Positions 12,729-23,869 of a DNA stretch of 64,000 nucleotides are shown piece by piece. Where the stretch lies: NCBI RefSeq assembly GCF_037975245.1, contig NC_092578.1, positions 8,131,001 through 8,195,000 on the forward strand, read 5' to 3'. The stretch is from Apostichopus japonicus (lineage: Eukaryota; Echinodermata; Holothuroidea; Aspidochirotida; Stichopodidae). The notes beneath the pieces were generated by a model. The model worked only from the letters and a program-made list of their open reading frames with translations. It was not told the DNA's origin and searched no databases. Positions within the stretch are counted from its first letter, which is position 1. Each line of letters opens with the position of its first letter. The position numbers and the translations under genes are program-made.

Positions 12729-12822
12729 ATGGCGTCTCCTAGCCTTATTCGGGTATATGTTCCTGCATTCCGTATTTGGAACACTGCCCTACTATTGTTT
12801 GTATTGCTTATTCTAAAGTTAG
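12729..12822 (+). CDS. Candidate first exon encoding a signal anchor (orphan)
   Basis: The ATG is followed by 31 codons, with a short N-terminus and the hydrophobic run ALLLFVLLILKL. It ends at a strong donor, AG|GTAAGT, in phase 1. This is the layout of exon 1 in type II secretory enzymes, including the NXPE-like gene at 181 (signal anchor followed by a phase-1 intron). No matching downstream exon was found nearby. It could be the remnant of a duplicated gene or an alternative distant first exon, or it could be chance. Confidence 0.3.
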
Positions 12823-13404
12823 GTAAGTCAGTATTGTAACATGATTTTATTTTTAACACATTGATTGCATCTTTACAGTTCTATACATTGAGTTCAACTA
12901 CAATAACCATGAGCAGGGAAAACTTACCACTATCTCACTTGCATTTTTTTTTATGTTAAAGTGACCATATTCATACTTTAACCAAAGCATTTCTTCCATA
13001 TTTGATAGTGTTTATCCAGAGTAGGTTACAGGATATTTTATAGGTAGGCTATGTAGTACTGGCCCCAATTTAGCATGCTATAATTGCTAGAATATTTAAA
13101 AAAAAAGAATGTTCCTAGAGGTCTTTACTTTCCAAATTGTTCTAATGCATTCTAATTGAAAGCATAAGATGCCTGAATGTCCCAGTGAGGTCAATTTCCT
13201 CGAAGGTGGTAATAAAACCAGTTTCAAAACTTTGACCAAAGGTAACCATATTTGAATATCTGGTATATTTGGGGCCAATACAGCATACTCTGGTCGAGAG
13301 TTGCCGTGGGAGCCACCATATGTTTGTAGTAATGCAGTAAAATGTAATTAAGGCCGCTGGAGGAGTTCAGTTTACCCCTGTGCCGAAGGTCATTAATCTT
13401 TTTT

Positions 13405-14563
13405 CTTTGGAGAACACTTTAACCTTCCCGACCATACCTTTAACGACATGTCTCTATAGGGGATTGAATCATTAGGTAGCCGTCCTGAGCTAGTACGAAT
13501 CAGCAGAGATAGGTTGTGGATGCTACGCCTTCGCACCATTCAATCTCATGGGCTCAACATTCAGGAAGGACATGACTAACTTTTCTTCTGTCCCCCTCCT
13601 TCTCCCCTTGTCCCCCCATCACTCCTCTTCTCATAGTTTTTTTCCACCCCTTTTTTCTCCACACCTTTCTGTCTTTGTCCTTCTCCAGTTTATTACCTAC
13701 CCCCTTCCCTTAATCCTCTCTTTGTCCCTCCACTCTTTATCTCCTACTTTTCCTCTTCCCCTGTTGGTTTCTTTCATTCTTCTCTCCATCCCGTGTCTAC
13801 TAATCCCCTGACATCTATCTCTTTGTGTTTACCATGCTCATCAACCTGTTCGTATTATGTGCAAGTTTTTTGTCCCTTCCAGTGGCGGCGGAACCGGGGG
13901 CTTGGGGGGGGCTTGGGGGGGGCTTGAAAAAGTTGACGGGGCAAATGCATGATAAGCCCCCCCCCCCCCCCAATATTTACCAAGGCTCCGAAACGTGCAT
14001 CTGCCCATTTTTCAATGCATACTTGTTACCCATTTGTTGACATTAAGAAATGCTTTCTGTTTTTTCTTATGACATTTATTTAATTGCATTTAATTGCAAG
14101 TAGTAATTTACTACACTCAAAAACTTTTTTGCGAGTTCACTACGAGTAATAGCTACTCTCTTAAAACACCATCGAACATACAAATTACAATGTTTTTACA
14201 GATTTTTACGTGCAATCTGAGAAATTGCAGGCTTGAGACCCATATTTTAGCGAGGTATTCGCAGCATAAAACACTCGGGAAGTGCCGTTTCCGGCCATCT
14301 GGGGGTTTAAAAAACCCAAAATTTTCTTGTACGCTCCGCGCCAACCGATGGTGGCGCTCCGCTTAGATAGTCTCCACACATTAGCCCCCTCAATAATTTT
14401 CCCGTTCCGCCGCGCCTGGTCCCTTCTGTTACTGTTACTTGTCATTTAGCCTTTGAAGAAGATCCTGCTAGGATCGAAACTTCAGGCCAACTTACTTTCA
14501 CACATTTTCCTACACAGGCTCTCTAGTGGATAAGCAGTTTGCTAACAGTTTTATTTTATTTTG
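13405..14563 (+). pseudogene. Truncated Penelope-like element, 3' end, split by a hAT-like MITE
   Basis: The fragment begins within the GIY-YIG endonuclease C-terminus. At 13460-13580 it reads RPELVRISRDRLW and IQSHGLNIQEGHD, then a stop, nearly the same as the antisense copy at 15766-18502. The C/T-rich 3' UTR follows. It resumes after the MITE at 14427 and includes the TGAAGAAG-hairpin-GAAAC motif at 14453-14486. It ends near the ATTTTATTTTG shared by both copies. It is 5'-truncated at about 13405. Confidence 0.8.
13880..14418 (+). mobile_element. hAT-like MITE with perfect 8-bp TSD
   Basis: A 539-bp element flanked by GTCCCTTC at 13872-13879 and 14419-14426. Its ends are CAGTGGCGGCGGAACC on the left and, read inward from the right, CAGGCGCGGCGGAACG. 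This imperfect terminal inverted repeat and the 8-bp duplication fit the hAT superfamily. No transposase is encoded. The antisense PLE copy shows the same UTR position without the insert (about 15895-15915), confirming the boundaries. Its internal core (gcgccaac through gcgctccgcttagatag) recurs in other elements of this window. Confidence 0.85.
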
Positions 14564-15765
14564 AACTCAAGTATTGAAGAACGTTAGGCCAGAAGCAAGT
14601 CGTTTCGTTAAATAAAAGTACATAAGCAGCACATATTCAGTCACATGTTTATAGAGAATTACATGACGAAACTATTCGCATTTTATTTCTCCTACAAAAA
14701 TCGGCAGCACGATATCATACGGCCCATATGAGTCCTACGAGCTGGTATAGCGTTTTCCCATCAGCAGTACAATATGCACTGTTCCATATAGCCAATCGAA
14801 AAATTGCGTACACGAACAAGTGGAAAGTTGCTTGCATAGCACACAGTACAATTACACAGTATGCCTGTAGGCTACGCAACACTGTGAGAGGCGGATTAGA
14901 ATCTCGGAAACTTGATACTTTGCGGTAATAGTACCCATATCCGTATGCTGTTTATAGCTAAGGATGAGAATGCCACATTAAAGAAATGAATATGTTGCCG
15001 CTGTGAGAAGAGGGCAGCATTGTTTTCATTTTTAAATTGGGGAATACGTTGAGGCAAGATTAGCAATTTCCTAGCTGAGAGAGTGCCTTTAAACGTTTAT
15101 CACTGACGCGTAGCGGATTTTGATAACGTAATATCGACTTCGCACGTTCCTATGTGCGTGTTATCCTGGTCCATCTATATCGTGTAAAATCCGCTCTAGG
15201 CAGAGTCGCCCTTCCCACGGACCCATTGGAATCATTCTTATGTATAACTAATCGAGAAATTGAGCATTGTCAGACTCAGATCGCTATACATGAACAAGAA
15301 GGCAATCATACAGTGTAACTCTGTGTAACAGAGTTGGTGAAAGGCACAATTTGTTCTTTATATATGTGATTGGCATTTTCTGTTTAGCCGAGAAAGAGGA
15401 CAAATTACACATTTCGGGCGCTCACACAGCACGGAAAATTGTCTCTGCTGATTACAACCCTCTCACCTACTCCTGCCCATCCCTCCCGTGACTTACTTAG
15501 TATGCCTACCATAACAGATCCTGGCACACGATTTGGTCTCAACTCACGTTTGTCCACTCAAAAAATATGTTCAGGTGTGTATTAAGATTTCCCTACAAGG
15601 GGAACATAATACTGCGCACGCTCTCAGCCAAAATACCGAGAAGCGATTTGTGGATCCTTAATTGAACGAGATTTTCAGCTTGGATTGATGGAATAATGTA
15701 AGCGGTAAGTTAGGTATATATACCAACTTTGTGTATTTGCGACAATTGTCTCTTAGATTTTAGCA
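14564..15765. other. Spacer between two tail-to-tail PLE copies; nothing recognised
   Basis: About 1.2 kb without gene-like frames. A short segment near 15060 (gcaatttcctagctgagagagtgcct) is partly shared in inverted form with 8490-8515, so some dispersed repeat is present. Confidence 0.4.
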
Positions 15766-18502
15766 CAAAATAAAATAAAACTGTTAGCAAACTGCTTATC
15801 CACTAGAGAGCCTGTGTAAGAGAATGTGTAAAAGTAAGTTGGCCTGACGTTTCGATCCTAGCAGGATCTTCTTCAGAGGCTAAATGACAAGTACAGTAAC
15901 AAAAGGGACAAAAACACGCACAGAAAACAAACAGGTTAATGCGCACGGTGAACTCAATGAGATAGATGAAAGGGGAATATAAGTAGACAATGGATGGTGA
16001 GAAGAAAGCAACAGGGAAAGAGGAGAGGTAGGAGATAAACAGTGAAGGGACAAAGAGAGGATTAAAGGAACAGGGTAGGGAATAAACTGGAGAAGGACAA
16101 AGACAGAAAGGTGTGGAGAAAAAAGGAGGGGAAGAGAGCTGTGGGAGGATGAGTGAAAGGGGGGAAGGAACAAGGGGAGAAGGAGTGGGGGACAGAAGAA
16201 AAGTTAGTCATGTCCTTCCTGAATGTTCAGCCCATGAGGTTGAATGGTGCGAAGACGTTGCATCCAGAGCCTCTCCCTGCTGATTCGTACTAGATCAGGG
16301 CGGCTACCTAAGGATTCAATCCCCTGTAGGGACATGTCGTTAATGGTATGGTTGGAAAGGTTAAAATGTTCTCCAACTGGGGTCTCAGTCTTCATGGTGT
16401 TGACTGTGGATCTGTGACCATAGAATCGCTTCTTGAGGGTGGTTTTGGTTTCGCCAGCATACTGGATGCCGAAAACTCTACAAAAGATCAGATAGATGAC
16501 ATTGGTGGTAGTGCAAGTGATGTGACCCTTAGTCTTGTGTGCGAGTTGCATGCTGTGGCTGGTGATGGAATTGGATCCAACAATGTGGTGGCTGCAGACG
16601 ATGCATCTCGAAGTACGATCACATTTGAAAGTACCATGCTGAATGGGTGTAGAATTGGAAGTTAGAGGTGGAACAGCAGCACGCACAAGAAGGTCTCGTA
16701 GGTTGCGTGGTCGTCTGTAGGCGATGATGGTATTTTTCAGGGACGGCTCGTTGGAGTCTATCTGAAGTGGAGGAAAATGTTGTGGTTGTTAGAGGTGATT
16801 TTCTGAAGAGGGAGGAAGATTTGGGTGGAAAGTGACAACCAGGGGAAGCTTGTTGTCGCAATCTCGTCCCTTTTTGTCCTTTACTACCAAAGTAGATGAT
16901 CTGGAAAGGGAGCGGACTCTCTGAATGGCTTCACGCACCCTTCTGGCACTATGACCCCTGGCAGTTAGGTGTTTTTCCAAAGCATCTGTATGGCGAATGA
17001 GAGAGGAATTGTTAGAGCAAATGCGACGAAGACGAAGTGCTTGACTGTAGGCAATTCCAGACTTGCAGTGACGGGGATGGCAGCTTGAAGAATGGAGATA
17101 CCGGTGTGTGTCTGTGGGCTTGGTGTATAAGTCTGTAGAGAGAGAACCGTGTTCCTTGCGAACAGTCACATCGAGAAAGTTAACCTGTTGGTGAGAGTAA
17201 TCAGAGGTGAATTTGATGGTGCTGTGGAAAGAATTGATGTGATTGATGAAGGTGAGCAGGCTATCCTCATCACTGGTCCAGACGAAGAAGATGTCATCAA
17301 TGTAGCACCACCAGATAAGGGGACGGCAGGGAGCTGTACTGAGCATGCTTTCTTCAAGGCTAGACATAAACAGGCATGCATAGGAAGGAGCCATCCTGGT
17401 TCCCATGGCAGTCCCGTGTCTTTGAAGGTAATGCTTGTCCATGAACGTGAAGTTGTTTTTAGTGAGAACCTGTTGCATGAGAACTTTGATTTCAGAGATG
17501 GGTGGACAAGGGTGGACCTTCTTAGACAGGGCTGCACACGTGGCTGCGATACCTTCAGCATGAGGGATGTTAGTGTAAAGAGAAGTCACGTCGAAAGTAC
17601 CGATGATGGCTGTACTGGGGATTTGGTTCTTGATATCTTCAAGTGTTCTGAGGAAATCTGGAGTGTCATGGACATAAGAATTAATCTGAGGAACAAGAGG
17701 TTTGATGAAGTGGTCCACAAACAAGGATATCTTCTTTGTGGGGACCCATTGCCTGAAATGATAGGCCTACCAGGGTTACCAGGCTTGTGAATTCTGGGCA
17801 GAAGATGAAACCTGGCTGCCTTACAGTCTGTGGGAGAAAGGAAAGAAACAGCCTTCTTAGAGATCTGGTTCCGCTGGTACATATCAGTGATGGTCTGTTT
17901 TATCTGCTGGGAGAAAATAACTGTGGGATCAAAATCAAAAAGAGTGTAAATATCACTGTTGGAGAGATGACGTATGGCTTCCTTGATGTAATCCTGTCGA
18001 TCCTGGATGACAACTGCAGAACCTTTGTCGGCTGGCTTAATGATAATGTCACTGCGAGACATCAGTGAGGAGAGTGCTGTACGCTCATCTCTTGGAAGGT
18101 TGTCGTGTGTTCTGCGGAGATGAGAGTTTGACTGGTTAGTCTCAGAGCTGACGACCTGTGTGTAGGCTTCTATAACAGGGACCTGATCTTAGGAGGCATC
18201 CAAGAACTTTTCTTGCAGAAGGGTTCCCGGTCAGTTGTAGGATCAGCTAGGAAAAACTCACGAAGGCGAATTCTGCGAAAGAAATGAGTAAGATCTTGGC
18301 TCAGTTCCGCTTGGTCAAATGACGGAGGAGTAGGACAGAAGTTGAGTACTTTGGAGAGAAGCCTAAGGTCTGCACTGGTAAGAGTAGAAAAAGATAAGTT
18401 AACAACTGCAGTTGAGGATGGTGGTTCAGACTCAGGTGGAGTCTGAGGCCTTTTTTAACGGTTGCAAGCGGTACGTTTGAGTCTTTTCTGAAGGTCAGTC
18501 AT
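15766..18502 (-). pseudogene. Penelope-like retroelement, near full-length, reverse transcriptase plus GIY-YIG endonuclease, inactivated
   Basis: On the minus strand an ATG at 18502 opens a frame beginning MTDLQKRLKRTACNR. Homologous PLE sequence runs to the stop at 16204, roughly 765 codons. The N-terminal part includes LREFFLADPTTDREPFC and DIIIKPADKGSAVV. The polymerase has the fingers motif GRPIISGNGS, TSLYTNIP, HGTAMGTRMAPSYACLFM and the catalytic CYIDDIFF near 17300. A CxxC linker follows, then a GIY-YIG nuclease: VIYLIFCRVFGIQYAGET, LKKRFYGHRS and GEHFN. Four lesions are visible: a TAA near codon 16, one-base frameshifts near 18189 and near 17745, and a TAA at 16789-16791 between polymerase and nuclease. 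The C/T-rich 3' UTR ends around 15766 and carries a hammerhead-like hairpin at 15843-15876. The ends of GIY-YIG PLEs are often complex, and I could not define a complete pLTR. Confidence 0.88.
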
Positions 18503-18550
18503 TTTTGCTTATTTCTTCTTTCTGTGAGTTCAATGTTCTGCTGAGACAAA

Positions 18551-18945
18551 CAAAACGGAAATTGACTTCTACCGATTTAATTCGACATATCATCGATTTA
18601 AACTGGTAGATGTCGATTTAAATGGACATATCATCGATTTATTTTACAAATCATCGATTTAAACTGGTATATGTTGATTTAAACTGGTATATGTCGATAT
18701 AAATTGACATATACCAGTTTCATTCTACATATCATCGATTTAAATCGACATATACCGATTTATTTTACTTATCATCGATTTAAATTGGTATATGTCGATT
18801 TAAATTGATGATATGTAGAATGAAACTGGTATATGTCGATTTAAATCGGTAGAAGTCAATTTCAGCTGCTGGAAACTGGTATATGTCGAAGGAAACTGGT
18901 ATATATCGATTTAAATACGTATAAGTCGATCTCCCATGATTTGAG
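18551..18945. repeat. Palindromic array of about 20-bp units (TCGATTTAAA core)
   Basis: About a dozen variants of (A/G)TCGATTTAAA, mostly spaced around 20 bp, alternate with CTGGTATATG and its complement CATATACCAG. Units occur in both orientations. The outer arm at 18558-18580 is complementary to 18842-18864, and 18706-18743 is complementary to about 18802-18841. The block sits between the 5' end of the PLE and the start of the polymerase relic. I know of no described family with this sequence. It may be a terminal or origin-like part of the polymerase element, or a minisatellite. Confidence 0.75.
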
Positions 18946-18963
18946 ACTGATGGCCCGCCATAT

Positions 18964-21900
18964 AGTTGTACCCGCTGCCGACGCCTTTTTCTACTTATCG
19001 TAATTTATCCAAACACATACCCCGTTGTAAAGACCATGTTACACATCACTTTCCCGGTGGTGTATTTGCGTTGTCCGATTCTATATTTGACAAATTAGAT
19101 AAAGTTTGCATAGAGATCCCCATGCAACAGCGCTACTATCCCTATAGAATAACATATGATATAGAAACGTACTTAGATAAAGGCAGCGCCTCACATTTTG
19201 CATCGTCCAAGTTAAACTATGTCGGCCAACATAAATTACTGAGCGTGAGCGTTTGTTCAAATGTTGAGGAGTATGAAACCCCCAATGCTTTATTTCTAAC
19301 GGTGATCCCCCCTCACTTGTTGACGAATTCGTGACTTATTGTCACGAAATCAGTCAGACTGCATTTGAAAACATGGTCAGTTCGTTTTCTATTCCTGGGG
19401 CCATTTCTACACTTAGAGAACGGATTCGATCGGCGGAAACCACTGCCAATAATAACCCAAATTTACACGAGGATGACACTCGGTTATTACGAAATGCATT
19501 AAAACTGACGTTGGGTGGTCTTCTGAGTTACTGCAGACAAATATTCTAATATAACGAGCTTAAAGTGAAGTTTGATTTAGATTCTATTGAAACATATGCT
19601 TTGCATGAAGGAATCACGTCCCACCCAGGGGTTGATTTTTCTTTACACTAGCTTTCTGCAATTACACCTAACCAGTTTAACAGACTTGTACAGAGCAATA
19701 TTAAAGATCCTTATATCGTTCTACTACACACGTTGGCTATCACCGTAATGAAAATTGGAGAGCTGCCAAATAGCAAGCAACTCCGATACAAAAGAGCTAC
19801 TATCTGCTGTGAACAAAGTCCTCCACGTTCAGCAGACACACAATAGCGTAGTACTCTGGCTTAACTAAACCAGTCAATGATGTTGACGGTTCGAAGTCAA
19901 TCAGCACAATGTCGGTATTTAGTCAGCCAGCGCTCCTCACGTGGTTCTGGAATGCAAAGCATGATGAGACAGAATTCCTGTCGTTGGTTTCAATTCAAGC
20001 ATATTTTTTATTTATTTATTTGTTTGCAACAAAAGTACAAAGTGGAGTAAGTCTTCCATAAAGCTTAAAAGCTTAACAATGTGGAAGACTCCCTGAAGAA
20101 AGAAAAGAAAAGAAAAACAAAATATATATATATGTGTATGAATACATACATAGATATAAGTACAAATTAAATGTTCAATATATATATATATATATAGTAA
20201 TTACATACAGGTATAATTTAGTTTTAGTCAGTAACTAGCTATTATTTCCTTACAAAACCACTTCTTAAAGGATGTGACTGACTTTTTACTCTTTAAATCG
20301 TTCATTAGAAGATTCCATGTTTTTGTTGCACGGTTTTGTAGGCTTAAAGTTCCAATGGTGGCATTGTAGAGATTATAGTGGGCATGATTAGCATGCCTCG
20401 TGTTATGATTATGTACATCTCTGTTACTGGTTAAAAAATTGTCAAAAGCAGCTGGTAGTAATCCATTCCAGGTCTTGTAGGCAAATAATGCAAGCTTAAC
20501 CTTAATGAGATCGTGCAATTTTAGTAAGTTGAGTTTCTTAAATAGGGGACTGGTGTGCTCACGTGGGGCTGAGTGTGTTATGTGGCGAATGGCTGCCTTT
20601 TGGAGTATTATAAGATTGTTAAGGTTGGTGTTGTATGTACCAGACCAAATAATGGCATATACGACATAAATGTCATGAAAGGTCTTATGTATCAAAGTCT
20701 TGAAAAACTGCAAAATGAGGATGAGAGTGAATACGACGGACGTCCAGCCGTCCGTCAGATCATCAAATGCAATTGTGATTATATGTCTATTTCTTCAAAG
20801 TGGTTCAAATTCCTGGATATCAAAAACTACTTGGCCCTTGGGTGTAGCTACAAACAATTTCTAGAAGCCTACCAATGTCAAGAAGAAAAAGGGTTTTTCC
20901 CATACGATTGGATGGATGGTCTTGAGAAATTATCAGCGACCTGTCTTCCACCTCAAGACAGTTTTTTGATAATAAATGAAATGAGTTTAATATTTCCGCT
21001 GCTGAGTATAAACATTGTAGACAAGTGTGGCAGGATCATAAGATGACATCATTCCGTGATTTCTTAGTGTAGTATAATAATAAAGATGTCGTCCCTTTTC
21101 TGGAAGCGCTGCAAAAAAATGTTTTGTTTTTATAAAGAAAGAAAAATTGACATGTTTAAACAGGGGATATCTGTTCCGGGACTTGCGCTGAGATACTTAT
21201 TCAAAGATATTCGAAATGAATACTTCTGTCTGTTTCCAGAATCTCGTAAAGATGTGTACTATCTCTTGAAAAACAATATCGTTGGCAGCCCCTCCTTTAT
21301 TTTCCACCGCTACCACGAAAAGGATCGATCCCGTTTTAGAATTGATAAAATGTGTCAAAAGGTATTAGGATTTGACGCTGACGCGCTCTATCTTTGGGCT
21401 ATCATGCAAGATATGCCCACAGGAATCATACTGCGGCGCAGAGAAGAAACAGGTTTCAAGCGTGAATTCACACATAGTTTTCATAAGGCTGCAGCGGGTT
21501 GGTTGGAGTGGGAGAGCCAGCAACGGGGTTGTCATATAACACGTAGGTTTAACGGTAAGGAAGTTCGAGTGGGGAAACGACAGCTTCCCGTAGACGGGTT
21601 TAGCAGGGACACAGGGGAAACAATCATTGTTCAGTTTCAGGGGTGTCATTGGTACGATCACCCGTGTCATTTAAATAAAGGAAGAACACACAACGAAGTC
21701 AAGGGTGTGCCTTTATCTGAATTATATCGAGAAACGCTTGGCAATACCAAGTATCTAAAAACTTGTTAAAAGTGGGAATGTGAGTGGAAATCAGATCAAA
21801 AACAAAACCCAGAAATAAAAGTGTTCTTGGAGGATCTATTTCCTTATCACACACAAGAACTATGGAAAATGTCGTCGGCCGAAAATTTATCTCGTGTGAA

Positions 21901-23040
21901 GCGTGGATAGATTTTCGGTTTGTGGAATGTGATACTGAAGTACCACCATCTCTGAGAGAGATGTTCGGGGAAATGCCCCCAATGTTCAAGAATAGTGAAG
22001 TTGCCTTGAAAGATATTGGAGAACACATGGCTGAGTATGCGCGTCGCAAGGTCTTCTCCAACAACCCTAGAGGACAATGATTGGGAGCCTATTCGGACGC
22101 AAAATATTGATCGCGACACCACTGCTAAAATGGTACATTTAACATGGTCTCGTGGTAACCAAAATTTATCAATTATGCCAAATCATATCAAAGGCCGTAT
22201 TCCGTCAGTTTGGGGATGAGGTCAGTGACGCTAGGCGCGAAGGTGATGAAGATCCCACTAAAAGTATTCTAGCTGATACCTGAAACTGATTGGAAGCTCT
22301 GCTTATGGTAAAACAGTCACTAACAAAGAAAAACACGTTGACGTTTCTGTGTTTAATGATGACACTGTATTTCAGTCCGTCAATAATCCTTTTTTCAGAA
22401 GTTTATCACCGTTAGGAGACGGCATGTATGAAACCGATCTTCTTAAGCGTGTTGTAGAATAACATCTCCCTATTCAAATTGTTTTCTTCGTCTACCAGTA
22501 TGCAAAGTTGAGAATGTTACAGTTCTACTATGATTTCATGTTAAAATTTGTAAACAGAGTACTTTGAGTACTGTGAGATGGATACAGATTCTGCTTATGT
22601 AGCCATCCTGGGTCATCGTTAGAAGATATCATTAAACCGCAAATGCGAGATCCTTGTTTGAACAAAAGAGACACTTGTGGTTTCCTCGCTCCGATACTCC
22701 AGAGCACAAAAAGTACGATAAACGTACACCGGGCTTATTCAAACTGAAGTGGGAAGGAGACGGTATCGTCTCCTTAAACAGTAAATTTTATTGCTGTTTT
22801 GGTTCAGGTAAAGAGAAAGTTAGTTGCAAGGGGGTCAACAGGAATTCGGCTACCGTCACGACAGAAATTTTCGTGGAAGTTATCCAAAACAAATGCTCTG
22901 TGCAGGCAACTAATAGAGGTTTTAAAATGAAGAGTGGTCAAATGCAGTCCTATGTTCAGGAAAAGACCGCGCTGTCGTATATATACATTAAACGGAAAGA
23001 AGCAAAGGATGGGGTTTCTACTACACCCTTAGACGTGTAA
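18964..23040 (+). pseudogene. Family-B DNA polymerase relic of viral/transposon type with internal nuclease-like segment
   Basis: Several frames on the plus strand form one decayed gene. At 18966-19330 a Cys/His segment precedes the exonuclease I motif YRITYDIETYL. The exonuclease II region is cut by a LINE at 20005-20654. IKCNCDYMSISSKWFKFLDI and FPYDWMDGLEKL follow. At 21150-21430 come GISVPGLALRYLFKD, GSPSFIFHRYHE and KVLGFDADALYLWAI. At 21550-21690 an inserted segment reads LPVDGFSRDTGETIIVQF then QGCHWYDHPCH, resembling Vsr/PD-(D/E)XK-type nucleases embedded in such polymerases. Palm motif B (KLIGSSAYGKTV) is near 22280 and motif C (EMDTDSAYVAI) near 22575. The frame ends with DGVSTTPLDV at 23040. 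Numerous stops and frameshifts (for example near 19300, 21768, 21870-21900, 22220 and 22620) make it non-functional. Protein-primed polymerases of this sort occur in Polinton/adintovirus-like elements. No capsid, integrase or packaging ATPase gene is seen here, so the exact class is open. Confidence 0.8.
20005..20654 (-). mobile_element. 5'-truncated LINE fragment inserted in the polymerase relic, with TSD
   Basis: The insert is flanked by GCATAT at 19999-20004 and 20655-20660. On the minus strand it encodes 161 residues (20228-20713 open frame, the first few belonging to the flank) of a LINE ORF2 C-terminus: IIWSGTYNTNLNNLIILQKA, AIRHI and NTRHANH. The 3' UTR contains (AT)n stretches and an AAATA-repeat tail next to the TSD. 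Deleting it restores a continuous polymerase exonuclease II frame, so the element arrived while that frame was still recognisable. Confidence 0.8.
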
Positions 23041-23869
23041 AGCTGTTGTGATATCTGTATAATATTCTTGTATTGACTATTTATGCACATGTCATTTATG
23101 AATACACCGTTTGGAAACATATACTTCTGAATAAACTTTCTCTAAACTTATCCTCTGTGTTCTATTCTTCATTCTTGTCGTTCAGACTATGCTATGTATT
23201 CCACTAAAATGAGAAGGAAAAATCAATAACAGCCTCCCCAACTTGTATTATCAGACAGACATGTGTAGACCATAGTCTACAACAAAACAAAAGACGGCTC
23301 GGCAGGGTGGATTATCCACACCTGATTACCTTTAATCATCCGAGGACACCAAGACAGCCTAATGGCAATCTATATAAGAAGGCAAATACCCTAATGGCAA
23401 TCTGTATCAGATTCGAACATAAAACAAAAGGTATTCGTGTGTTAGATCAGAGTTCATTCCGCACGTTTCGACAAAGTGAGTGTTTCTGAGGTCGCTCTCA
23501 GGAAGATTCTAGATTTCCTTACAGGAACGCTAACATGAAACAAAAAGTTCCCTGCCCAAACCATAAAGAGTTTCCCAGGGATTCCCCTTGAAGACAAAAG
23601 AACTTCACAACAATATAAATGGAGGAGTCTGAAGTGTGCATTCCATACTACTCAGTGTCTTCATCACATAAAGTAGTTGCAAAGTGAAAGTTGCAGGTAC
23701 AGTAAATGTTTTATAAAACCAACTTTTAATATTTGTTAATTTGTACAGGATGTGTGATAAAGTACATCATCTATATAATTACAGAGTCGTATTTATCGGT
23801 ATATTAAACCAGAAAGCCAGTGGGCTTATTGTGATTCCTTGTCAATTGAGATTATAATCCCAAGCTTAC
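23041..23869. other. Downstream of polymerase relic; nothing recognised
   Basis: An AATAAA lies at about 23131, shortly after the polymerase stop codon, and could be its old polyadenylation signal. The remaining sequence has no gene or repeat partner that I recognise, and no second copy of the palindromic array. Confidence 0.35.

Noticed and set aside
15843-15876. Calling the PLE hairpin a complete hammerhead ribozyme
   Set aside because: Only the CUGANGA/stem II/GAAA part is visible; stems I and III and the cleavage site could not be shown by eye.
15880-16173. 97-codon Ser/Leu/Pro-rich frame
   Set aside because: It is the C/T-rich 3' UTR of the PLE; the sister copy at 13590-13811 gives a similar artefact.
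16348-18068. Sense-strand open frames of up to 213 codons
   Set aside because: They are mirror frames of the antisense PLE, which carries all recognisable motifs.
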